Assembly (NCBI RefSeq): GCF_022436705.1
Contig: NZ_JAKUHT010000003.1
Span: 248,001 to 312,000, forward strand
From: Nocardioides sp. CFH 31398
GTDB lineage: Bacteria > Actinomycetota > Actinomycetes > Propionibacteriales > Nocardioidaceae
Direction: 5' to 3'
DNA: 64,000 nucleotides
Below are positions 25,997 through 33,816 of the stretch, one piece after another. Numbering within the stretch: position 1 is the stretch's first letter; each line of letters opens with the position of its first letter. The notes beneath the pieces were generated by a model, which saw nothing but the letters and a program-made list of their open reading frames with translations, did no database searches and had not been told where the DNA came from. The translations under genes and the position numbers were made by a program.

Positions 25997-26512
25997 TCAG
26001 GCGGTCTCGGTCCCGCCCTCGAAGTCGGCCTTCAGGCGGGCGAGGGTGCGGGCGATGTTGCGGCGCTGGAAGTCGGGGAACGTGCGGCCACCGGTGACGA
26101 CGCGGTCGAACCCGGCGGCGAGGCGGTCGGGCCAGCGGCGGCGGCCGTCGGTCCAGGTCTCGGTCACGAGGGTGCCGTCGACGACCTCCTCGAAGCGCCA
26201 GTCCCAGCGCGCGATGCGGCCACGCACCACGGGACGGCGCAGACCGATCTCGCCGACGACGAAGCTGAACCGGCGGCCCGGCTCGGCGTGCGTGACCACG
26301 CACCGGGTGCTCCACCGGGCACGACCGCGCTGGTTCGTCCCCACGAAGGAGGCGCCCTCGGGGAGGGGGCGACCCGGGTGGGGCACGGTGGCGCCGGTGT
26401 TCTCGGGGCTCCACCGCGGCATCTGCGAGGGGTCGGCGACGGCGCTGTAGAGCTCCAGGGCGTCGGCGGCGATCAGCACCGAGTCGCTCACCGTCATGGT
26501 CCGGCCGGCCAT
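25997..26512 (-). CDS. SRPBCC family (START-like) protein
   Basis: The 171-residue protein shows the helix-grip fold of polyketide-cyclase/START proteins: VLIAADALELYSAVADPSQMPRWSPE (about 10-35), a run of beta strands including GASFVGTNQRGRARW and DWRFEEVVDGTLVTETW, and a long C-terminal helix (FPDFQRRNIARTLARLKADFEG). These proteins bind hydrophobic ligands; none can be named here. TAGGGT seven bases before the ATG at 26512 supports that start over the ATG at 26497. It lies just downstream of the SWIM gene. Confidence 0.88.
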   Translation of the reverse strand: MAGRTMTVSDSVLIAADALELYSAVADPSQMPRWSPENTGATVPHPGRPLPEGASFVGTNQRGRARWSTRCVVTHAEPGRRFSFVVGEIGLRRPVVRGRIARWDWRFEEVVDGTLVTETWTDGRRRWPDRLAAGFDRVVTGGRTFPDFQRRNIARTLARLKADFEGGTETA

Positions 26513-26544
26513 GCCCGCCACCCTAGGCCGGACCGGGCCCAGGA

Positions 26545-27234
26545 TCAGAAGAGGTGGTCCGCCGCCGTGTCGCCACGGGCCACGAGCTCGAGGAGGCGCT
26601 GCGCGCGGAGCACCGCGTCGAGGCCGACGTCGAGGTCGCCCTCGTCGTCGCCCTCCACCGCGTCCGGGCCGGGCGGGGCCGAGACGGTGCGGGCGTGGAG
26701 ACGCGCGAGGAGCTGCTCCCGGTCGAGACCACGGAGGTGGAACAGCACCAGCGGGTCGCGGTCGAGCAGGACGGAGAGCACGACCAGCACGGCGAGGGCG
26801 TGCGGGCACGGGTCGAGCCAGGCCTGGCAGGTGCAGGTCGCGTCGAGCTCCCCGGCGTACGGGACGAGCTCGACGCCGGCCTCCTCGGCGTCCTCGACGA
26901 GGCTGAGGGGCAGCTCCCCGGCCAGCAGCTCGGTCACGCGACCCGACCGGGCGGCGACGATCTCGACGAGCGTGGCCGCGGCGACGTCGTCCCAGACCTC
27001 GACGGTGCCCGAGACCGTGTGCGCGTCGTCGCCCTCCTCCACGGCGGCCACGAACGACCCGCCGTCGACGGTGACCGCCCCGACCCTCCCGCTCCGGGCC
27101 AGCGAGCGACCCCGGCGCAGGTCGGCCTCGCCGTACGCCGCCTCCTCGACGGCGCGCAGCCACGCCTTCGCCCACCAGCCCGTGGTCCGGCCACCCCGCG
27201 AGGACGCGGCGCGGGCGTGGGTCACCGCCGGCAC
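26545..27234 (-). CDS. SWIM zinc finger protein paired with a SNF2 helicase
   Basis: The 229-residue protein has a SWIM zinc finger at about 131-147: CTCQAWLDPCPHALAV, the C-x-C-n-C-x-H pattern. The N-terminal part (GWWAKAWLRAVEEAAYGEADLRRGRSLARSGRV) is the usual opening of actinobacterial SWIM proteins encoded beside SNF2 ATPases. SWIM fingers bind DNA or proteins. The GTG start follows the helicase stop by four bases, so the two are surely made together and probably work as a complex in DNA repair or chromatin remodelling. That function is inferred from pairing only. Confidence 0.9.
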   Translation of the reverse strand: MPAVTHARAASSRGGRTTGWWAKAWLRAVEEAAYGEADLRRGRSLARSGRVGAVTVDGGSFVAAVEEGDDAHTVSGTVEVWDDVAAATLVEIVAARSGRVTELLAGELPLSLVEDAEEAGVELVPYAGELDATCTCQAWLDPCPHALAVLVVLSVLLDRDPLVLFHLRGLDREQLLARLHARTVSAPPGPDAVEGDDEGDLDVGLDAVLRAQRLLELVARGDTAADHLF

Positions 27235-27238
27235 GGTC

Positions 27239-29995
27239 TCAGCCGCCGTCCGGACGCCGCAGCGTCACGAGGTCGCGCAGCGCGTCGTCATCGAGCTCGG
27301 TCAGCGCGGTCTCCCCGCGGGCGAGCACGCTGTCGGCGATGCCGCGCTTGCGCTGCAGCAGCAACCCGATCCGCTCCTCGACGGTCCCCTCGCACATCAG
27401 GCGGTGCACCTGCACGGGCCGGGTGCGCCCGATGCGGTGGGCGCGGTCGGTGGCCTGGTCCTCGACGGCGGGGTTCCACCAGCGGTCGACGTGGACGACG
27501 TGGTCGGCGCGGGTCAGGTTCAGGCCCGTCCCGCCGGCCTTGAGCGACAGCAGGAACACGGGGACCCCGCCGCCCTGGAACGACGCGACCATCCGTTCCC
27601 GCTCCGCGACCGGGGTCTGGCCGTGCAGCAGGTGGTGCTCCACGCCGAGACGACCCAGGTGCACCGACACCAGGCGGGCCATCGCGACGTACTGCGTGAA
27701 CACGAGCGCGGCACCGCCCTCGGCGACCACGGTGCCCAGCAGGTCGCCGAGCAGGTCCAGCTTCTCCGAGCGCCCCGACAACCGGGGGTCGGTCTGGGCG
27801 AGGAACTGCGCGGGGTGGTTGCAGATCTGCTTCAGCCCGGTCAGCAGCGTGAGGACGAGGCCGCGTCGGTGGTCGGGGTCCGAGCGGGCGATGCGCTCCA
27901 TCGTGTCGCGGACGAAGCCCTCGTAGAGCACCGTCTGCTCCCGGGTGAGGCCGAGCACGTGGTCGGTGTCGAACTTGGCGGGCAGCTCGGGGGCGATCCC
28001 GGGGTCGGACTTGCGGCGGCGCAGCAGGAACGGCGTGATGAGGTCGGCGAAGTGGCGGGCCGTCTCGGGGTCGGCGCCGGACTCGATGGGCACGGCCCAC
28101 CGCCGCCGGAAGGCGAGCCTGCTGCCCAGCAGCCCGGGGCAGGCCCAGTCGAGGACCGACCAGAGGTCCTCGAGGTTGTTCTCGACCGGCGTGCCGGTCA
28201 GGGCGACCCGGGCCGTGGAGGGCACCTTGCGCAGGGCGCGGGCCGTGGCGGACCGGGGGTTCTTGACGTGCTGGGCCTCGTCGGCGACGACCAGGTCCCA
28301 CCGGACGGCGGTGAGGTCGTCGACCGTGGTCCGCAGGGTGCCGTACGTCGTGAGGACGAACCCGTCCCCGACGCCCTCGAGGGTGCGGCGGGCCCCGTGG
28401 AAGCGCCGGACCGGCACGCCGGGGGCGAACCGCCGGACCTCCGCCTCCCAGTTGCCGAGCAGCGAGGTCGGGCAGACCACGAGGGTCGCGCCCGGCGCGC
28501 CGGTGGCAGCCCGGCGGTGCAGGTGCAGAGCGATCGTCGTCAGGGTCTTGCCGAGGCCCATGTCGTCGGCGAGGCAGCCGCCGAGCCCGCGGGCGGTGAG
28601 GTCCGCGAGCCAGGTGAGACCGTGCCGCTGGTAGCCGCGCAGGCTCGCCTCGAGCCCGGGCGGGTCGGGCACGGGCTCCCGCGTGGCGGCGCCGACGAGG
28701 TCCGCGCGCAACCGCTCGAGGGTGGCGCCCACGACGACCTGCTCCTCGGTGTCCTCGACCTCCACGCGGCCCGACAGGCCGGCGGCGACGGCCTCGACGG
28801 CGGGAACGGTTCGCAGCAGCCGCTTCCGTGCGCGCCTCGCCGTGAGCGGGTCGACGACGACCCAATTGCCGCGCAGCCTCAGCAGCGGGCTGGTGGCGGA
28901 GGCGAGCTCGTCCATCTCGGCGTCGGTCAGCTGCTCGCCGTGCAGCGAGACGCGCCAGTTGAAGGCGAAGACCGCGCCCGTCGAGAGCAGGCCCTCCTGG
29001 ATCTCCCCCTCCCGCACGACCTTCTCCCCCCGGCCGCCGGCGGCCGGGACGGCGTCGAGGACGGCGACCGTCGTGAGGTCGCGGCCGAGGCTGCGGGGCC
29101 AGAGCACGTCGACGCTGCGCTCCCGCAGCGCCTCCACGCCGTGCTCGAGCAGGTCGGCGATCTCGTCGGAGTCCAGCGTGATCTGGTCGGGGACGGCCAG
29201 GTCGAGCAGCCGGTCGAGCACCGGCCACGCCTGGGCCGCGGCGCGCAGCGCGATCCCGGCGTGGACGCGGGCCCGGTCGCCGAACCCGTGGGCCGCGCCG
29301 GGCCCGGTGTCGGTCCACAGCGCCGCGGCGTCCGCGAGGTGCAGGGGGTTGCGCTCGTCGTGGACCTGCGTCACGAGACGGACGGCGCCGCCGCGCAGCT
29401 CCTGCTCGTCGGCCTCGACGCGCAGCGACAAGGTGACCAGCTGCGGGCGCTCGTCGGTGACCGAGGACAACCGTGACGCCAGCCGGCGGCTCAGCCGGTC
29501 GCCGTACGACGGGTCGGCCGGGGCCGGGGACGCGCGGCGTCGTACGGGCGTCCGGGCGGGCGCGGGGTGCCGGCTCGGGGCGGCCCGCGGCATGGCGTCG
29601 ACGACCGCGGCGACGACCTGGTCGACCACGGCTCGCGCCGCCCGGGCGTCGAGGTCGCCGTAGGCGCGGGCCGCCGCCAGCGCGTCGGCCCGCTCGTCCT
29701 CGTCGGCGGTCGCCGTCGGGACCCGCCAGCAGGGGGTGCCGTCCGCCGTGCTGCCCGGCTCGAACCGGGCCGCGGCGACGAGCCGCACGCCGAGGAGGGC
29801 GGCCCCGGCGAGGAGCGCGACGCTCGGGTCGACGTCGTCCCGTGCGTTGGCCCGGGTGAGCACCGGGAGCGCGGCCCGCATCGGCATCGGGACGGTACGG
29901 GCGCCGTCCGGGCCGCTGGTGAACGTGACCACGGTGTCCCGCGGCGGGTCGGCGACGGCCAGCTCCGCCGCGCCGGTGAGGGGCACGAAGCTCAT
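27239..29995 (-). CDS. SNF2 family DEAD/DEAH helicase
   Basis: The 918-residue protein has a poorly conserved N-terminal half (about 1-440) and a complete SNF2 motor: motif I DDMGLGKTLTT, Ia VVCPTSLLGNWEAE, II VVADEAQHVKN, III ALTGTPVENNLEDLWS, then V LKAGGTGLNLTRADHVVHVD and VI DQATDRAHRIGRTRPVQVHR. It is an ATP-driven DNA translocase, not a strand-separating helicase. The ATG at 29995 is chosen because GGTGAGG sits five bases upstream. ATGs at 30013, 30028 and 30061 are in frame. It lies 92 bases after the recQ stop and is followed by the SWIM gene. Confidence 0.93.
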   Translation of the reverse strand: MSFVPLTGAAELAVADPPRDTVVTFTSGPDGARTVPMPMRAALPVLTRANARDDVDPSVALLAGAALLGVRLVAAARFEPGSTADGTPCWRVPTATADEDERADALAAARAYGDLDARAARAVVDQVVAAVVDAMPRAAPSRHPAPARTPVRRRASPAPADPSYGDRLSRRLASRLSSVTDERPQLVTLSLRVEADEQELRGGAVRLVTQVHDERNPLHLADAAALWTDTGPGAAHGFGDRARVHAGIALRAAAQAWPVLDRLLDLAVPDQITLDSDEIADLLEHGVEALRERSVDVLWPRSLGRDLTTVAVLDAVPAAGGRGEKVVREGEIQEGLLSTGAVFAFNWRVSLHGEQLTDAEMDELASATSPLLRLRGNWVVVDPLTARRARKRLLRTVPAVEAVAAGLSGRVEVEDTEEQVVVGATLERLRADLVGAATREPVPDPPGLEASLRGYQRHGLTWLADLTARGLGGCLADDMGLGKTLTTIALHLHRRAATGAPGATLVVCPTSLLGNWEAEVRRFAPGVPVRRFHGARRTLEGVGDGFVLTTYGTLRTTVDDLTAVRWDLVVADEAQHVKNPRSATARALRKVPSTARVALTGTPVENNLEDLWSVLDWACPGLLGSRLAFRRRWAVPIESGADPETARHFADLITPFLLRRRKSDPGIAPELPAKFDTDHVLGLTREQTVLYEGFVRDTMERIARSDPDHRRGLVLTLLTGLKQICNHPAQFLAQTDPRLSGRSEKLDLLGDLLGTVVAEGGAALVFTQYVAMARLVSVHLGRLGVEHHLLHGQTPVAERERMVASFQGGGVPVFLLSLKAGGTGLNLTRADHVVHVDRWWNPAVEDQATDRAHRIGRTRPVQVHRLMCEGTVEERIGLLLQRKRGIADSVLARGETALTELDDDALRDLVTLRRPDGG

Positions 29996-30087
29996 CGGGG
30001 CCTCACCGCGCATCAGCCGATCGGACATTTCCTCCACAGGGTGTGGAGAACGTGTGAACACCGTTCTCGTCGCACGCCGGGCTCATG

Positions 30088-32253
30088 TCACCCCTGGAGC
30101 CCCAGCGTCAGCGGCAGGACGGCGTCGGCCCCGGCGGCGCGGAGGGCGCGCCCGGCGACGGCGAGCGTCCACCCGGTGACCTGCAGGTCGTCGACGAGGA
30201 GGACCGTCCCGCCCACCGCGTCACGGTCGGGCGCCAGCTGCAGGCCGTACCGGCGCTGCACCGCGGCCACCCGGCGCGCGGAGTTCGCGGCGCCGCGGCC
30301 GGGCTCCACGTCGGGATCGGTCACCGCCATCCGGGCGGTGATCGGGACGCCGAGGTGGCGGGAGACGCCGCTCGCGAGGTCCCGCACGAGCTGCGGCCGC
30401 GTGGTGGAGTCGACGTAGGCGACGGCGTCGACCGCCCGTGCCTCGGGCCAGTCGCCCAGCACCTCGAGCACGGCCCGGACCAGGCCGGGCGGCACCGCGG
30501 AGTCGACCGGCTCGCCGCGGGCGGCGAACAGCTCGCGCAGCGCCTGGCCGTGCCCGAGGTCGGTGAGGCGGGCGACCGCGCGGCCCTCGGCGGGGCCGTC
30601 GGCGATCTTGCCCTTGAGGTCGAGGCCCAGGTTGGCGAGGCCCGTGGGCCACAGCTTCCGCGGCGCGAGGGTGACCCCGGGCCGGGCGAGCGCCTCGTCC
30701 GCGGCGCTCAGGGCGGTGTCGCTGACCGAGGCGGTGAGGTCGAGGCCCCCGCAGTTGTCGCACCGGCCGCAGGCGGCGGAGCCGTCCTGCGGCAGCGGGT
30801 CGTCGAGCTGGCGGCGCAGGAAGAGCATCCGGCACTCGTCGGTGGAGAGGTAGTCGAGCATGGCCTGCTGCTCGCGCTCACGGGCCTCGCTGACGCGGCG
30901 GTACCGCTCCTCGTCGTACGACCAGGGCTCGCCCGTCGCCTCCCACCCGCCGCGGACCCGGCGCACCGCGCCGTCGACGTCCAGCACCTTGAGCATGGTC
31001 TCGAGGCGGGTGCGCGACAGGTCGACGTACGTCTCGAGCACCGCGGTGCTCGCGGTGCCCTGCTCGGCGAGGGCGGCCAGGGTGTCGCGGACCTGCTGCT
31101 CGCGCGGGAAGGCGAGGGAGGCGAAGTACGCCCAGATGTCGCGGTCCTCGGTCGCCGGGAGCAGGACGGCCGGCGCCTCGGGCGTGCCGCGGCCCGCACG
31201 GCCGACCTGCTGGTAGTAGCTGACCGGGGAGGACGGCGCCCCGAGGTTGACCACGAACCCGAGGGTCGCGTCGAAGCCCATCCCGAGGGCGCTCGTCGCC
31301 ACCAGGGCCTTGACGCGCCCGGCGATGAGGTCGGCCTCGAGCGCCTGGCGCTCGGCCGTCTCGGTGCGCCCGGAGTACGCCGCGACGGTGTGGCCGGCCT
31401 TCCGCAGGTGCTCGGCGACCTCCTGGGTGGCCGCGACGGTCAGGCAGTAGACGATGCCCGAGCCGGGCAGGTCGCCCAGGTGCTCGGCGAGCCAGGCGAG
31501 ACGCTGCTGGGCCGTGCTCAGCCGCACCACGCCGAGCCGCAACGACTCCCGGTCGAGCGAGCCGCGCAGCACCAGCACGCCCTGCCGCTCGAGCTCGGCG
31601 TCCTCGGCCCGGGACGTCGCCAGCTGCTCGGCCACGTCACGGGTCACCCGCTCATTGGCGGTCGCGGTCGTCGCGAGCACGGGGATGCCGGTCTGCAGGT
31701 CGCCCAGCAGGGTGCGGATGCGGCGGTAGTCGGGCCGGAAGTCGTGGCCCCAGTCGGAGATGCAGTGCGCCTCGTCGACGACGAGCAGGCCCGTGGTGGC
31801 CGCGAGGCGCGGCAGGACCTCGTCGCGGAACGACGGGTTGTTGAGCCGCTCCGGGCTGACGAGCAGGACGTCGACCTCACCGGCGGAGATGTCGGCGTGC
31901 ACGGCCTCCCAGTCGTCGAGGTTGGTGGAGTTGATGGTCACCGCGCGGATCCCCGCCCGCTCGGCGGCCTCGATCTGGTTGCGCATCAGCGCCAGCAGCG
32001 GGCTGACGATGACCGTCGGGCCCGCGCCACGGACCCGCAGCAGCGCGGTGGCGAGGAAGTAGACGGCGGACTTGCCCCACCCGGTCCGCTGCACCACCAG
32101 CGCCCGCCGTCGGTCGACCGCGAGCGCCTCGATCGCCGTCCACTGGTCGTCGCGCAGCGCCACGTCGTCCCGCCCGACGAGGCGCCGGAGGAGGGCCTCC
32201 GCCTCCTCGCGGACGGCGGCGCGGTCGGTCGCGGTCGCGGGGTCGGTGGTCAT
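30088..32253 (-). CDS. recQ: RecQ-type helicase with C-terminal phosphoribosyltransferase-like domain
   Basis: The first two thirds form a RecQ helicase: VQRTGWGKSAVYFLA (motif I), VVDEAHCISDWGHDFRPDYRR (motif II and aromatic loop, about 165-185), VLATTATANERV (III) and YYQQVGRAGRG (VI). A cysteine cluster CGRCDNCGG near 490 is the RecQ zinc site. No HRDC domain follows. Residues about 600-721 resemble a type I phosphoribosyltransferase, with the PRPP-loop-like GGTVLLVDDLQVTGWTL (about 685-701) preceded by AYVDSTTRPQLVRDLASGVS. ComF-like domains have this form. It unwinds DNA; what the extra domain does is unknown. TAGACA lies six bases before the ATG. Confidence 0.9.
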   Translation of the reverse strand: MTTDPATATDRAAVREEAEALLRRLVGRDDVALRDDQWTAIEALAVDRRRALVVQRTGWGKSAVYFLATALLRVRGAGPTVIVSPLLALMRNQIEAAERAGIRAVTINSTNLDDWEAVHADISAGEVDVLLVSPERLNNPSFRDEVLPRLAATTGLLVVDEAHCISDWGHDFRPDYRRIRTLLGDLQTGIPVLATTATANERVTRDVAEQLATSRAEDAELERQGVLVLRGSLDRESLRLGVVRLSTAQQRLAWLAEHLGDLPGSGIVYCLTVAATQEVAEHLRKAGHTVAAYSGRTETAERQALEADLIAGRVKALVATSALGMGFDATLGFVVNLGAPSSPVSYYQQVGRAGRGTPEAPAVLLPATEDRDIWAYFASLAFPREQQVRDTLAALAEQGTASTAVLETYVDLSRTRLETMLKVLDVDGAVRRVRGGWEATGEPWSYDEERYRRVSEAREREQQAMLDYLSTDECRMLFLRRQLDDPLPQDGSAACGRCDNCGGLDLTASVSDTALSAADEALARPGVTLAPRKLWPTGLANLGLDLKGKIADGPAEGRAVARLTDLGHGQALRELFAARGEPVDSAVPPGLVRAVLEVLGDWPEARAVDAVAYVDSTTRPQLVRDLASGVSRHLGVPITARMAVTDPDVEPGRGAANSARRVAAVQRRYGLQLAPDRDAVGGTVLLVDDLQVTGWTLAVAGRALRAAGADAVLPLTLGLQG

Positions 32254-32317
32254 GTCGCGTGTCTACCAGCGGGCCCGGACAACGGCGCGATCGTCGTCCC
32301 CAGGGGCCGTGAGCGGT

Positions 32318-32340
32318 TACCCTCCCCGGCACGTGCCGGG
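32318..32340 (+). promoter_or_regulatory. Putative -10 followed by a perfect 16-bp palindrome
   Basis: TACCCT (32318-32323) is followed at once by CCCGGCACGTGCCGGG (32325-32340), which is self-complementary. It would be at or just after the transcription start, 41 bases before the GTG at 32381. An operator or a 5' hairpin are both possible. Confidence 0.45.
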
Positions 32341-32380
32341 CGGGGGAGCCCGGGACGCGGGGACCGCAGGGGGTGGGGCC

Positions 32381-32983
32381 GTGACGGCACGGGACGACGC
32401 ACTCCTGGACCCGGTGGCCGTGGCCCGGGTCGAGGACCGCGCCCGGGCCACCTGGACCGTCTGCGGCGTCGGCGTCGCCCTCCTCGTCTCGCTCGTGGGG
32501 TTCGCCTACGGCCTCGCGTGGCCGGCGGTGCTCGTGGCCGTCTGCCTGGCCGCCGTCGTCGCCGGCGCCTGGGCGTGGCTGCGCACGGCGCGCACCCTGC
32601 GGGCGGCGGGCGACCGGGTGCGGGAGGCCAGCCAGGGCAAGCAGTCGCGGGTCAGGCGCTGGTCCCGGGCCGTGCGGGACGGCCGGTTCGACGAGGTGGA
32701 CCCGGACGAGGCCGCGGACATGGTGCGGTCAGCGGAGGCCGCGGCGGTCCGCGCGCGGTTGGCGCCGTACGGTCTCGGCGGGCTCTGGCTGGCGGTCGCG
32801 ACGACCCAGCTGGTCAACCTCGCGCTGAACCCACCGCCGTTCGCGGACGGCCCCGTGGCCCAGGTGCTCGCCGTCGCGCTGGTGGTCGGGCTGTTCGGGA
32901 CCGCCGGGGTGCTCCACCGTCGCGACCGCTTGCGCCTCGAGAACTTCCTGCGCGACCTCGACGAGCCCGGGCGACGGCCGTGA
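32381..32983 (+). CDS. Unknown four-helix membrane protein, first of a pair
   Basis: I do not recognise a family. The 200-residue protein has two N-terminal membrane helices (about 25-70: VCGVGVALLVSLVGFAYGLAWPAVLVAVCLAAVVAGAWAW). A basic, charged loop follows (about 72-120, GKQSRVRRWSRAVRDGRFDEVDPDEAADMVRSAEAAAVRARL). Two more helices lie at about 128-180. The layout repeats in the next gene, so they are probably diverged duplicates. GTG at 32381 was chosen as the first start with matching codon bias. It is divergent from recQ with a 127-bp gap. Confidence 0.75.
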   Translation: MTARDDALLDPVAVARVEDRARATWTVCGVGVALLVSLVGFAYGLAWPAVLVAVCLAAVVAGAWAWLRTARTLRAAGDRVREASQGKQSRVRRWSRAVRDGRFDEVDPDEAADMVRSAEAAAVRARLAPYGLGGLWLAVATTQLVNLALNPPPFADGPVAQVLAVALVVGLFGTAGVLHRRDRLRLENFLRDLDEPGRRP

Positions 32984-33002
32984 CCGGCGTCAGCGGGGCC
33001 CG

Positions 33003-33611
33003 GTGATCGGCCCCGGTGACGCCGCCGGCGGTGTCCCACCGCCCCGGAGCGGCCGACCGGACGACGTCCGCCACGGGCTGCCGACGGAGGCCGGCCTGCG
33101 CCGGCTCGGCCGCCGCCTGATGATCCTCGTCGGCGTCGTCCTCGCCGCGGCCGCGGTGGTGTCGGTGGTGAGCGGTCCCCGTCCGACCGTGCTGGTCGTG
33201 GCGGGGTTCGCACTCGTGCTGGGCACCGGGTTCGCGCTGGGTGAGGTGGTGCCGGGCGACCTGGCCAAGCGCGAGGTGCTGACCGCGGGCAGCCGTGGCC
33301 GCCGTCGGCGGCTCCGCTGGGCGCTCCTGCGGGGACGCACGGGTGTTCTGGACGACGACGACCTGCGGACCTGCCACCACCTCGCCCCGGTGGTGCGCGC
33401 CCGCAGCCGGGTGCTGCTGCGCCTGAACGCCACGGCGCTGCTCGGGGTGAGCCTGATCCTGCTCGGCTACCTGACCGACGACCGGACGGCGGCCCCGGGG
33501 TGGCTCCTCCTGCTCGCGCTCGTGACGTTCGCGGTGGCCGTGTCCGAGCTGGCCGTCCGGGCCGTCGAGGCCCGCTCGGCCGGCCGGTTCCCCGCCCGTG
33601 GCCAGGCCTGA
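33003..33611 (+). CDS. Unknown four-helix membrane protein, second of a pair
   Basis: The 202-residue protein has the same plan as its neighbour: a charged N-terminus, helices at about 38-60 and 63-80, and a basic cytoplasmic loop (TAGSRGRRRRLRWALLRGRTGVLDDDDLRTCHHLAPVVRAR). Two closing helices follow (about 138-185), then a short basic tail. It starts with GTG 19 bases after the previous stop, so the two are co-transcribed. No catalytic or transport motif is visible. A heteromeric membrane complex of the two proteins is a reasonable guess. Confidence 0.75.
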   Translation: MIGPGDAAGGVPPPRSGRPDDVRHGLPTEAGLRRLGRRLMILVGVVLAAAAVVSVVSGPRPTVLVVAGFALVLGTGFALGEVVPGDLAKREVLTAGSRGRRRRLRWALLRGRTGVLDDDDLRTCHHLAPVVRARSRVLLRLNATALLGVSLILLGYLTDDRTAAPGWLLLLALVTFAVAVSELAVRAVEARSAGRFPARGQA

Positions 33612-33816
33612 GCGGCCCCGTCGTCCGCCCCGTCCGACCCGTCCACCCCGTCTGCCGCGGGGCTGTGGTGCTCCGGACCCCCGCCCACGCCGTGTGGACA
33701 AGCCCTAACCCCGCGTTACATGTGCCGCCGCCCCCGCGCGCCCCCGCGCGACCCGCGACCCACGACGCCCGGGAGGCGTAGGTTGCGGAGCACCATTCAC
33801 GTCTCGGGAGGTCGTC

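Noticed and set aside
25718..29476. 1252-codon open frame on the plus strand across tetR, SWIM and SNF2 genes
   Set aside because: It crosses several real genes in antisense and has low-complexity composition; no domain is visible.
30020..30060. CTCCACAGG and TGTGGAGAA look like DnaA boxes
   Set aside because: They differ from TTATCCACA at several positions, only two occur, and no dnaA, dnaN or AT-rich unwinding region is nearby.
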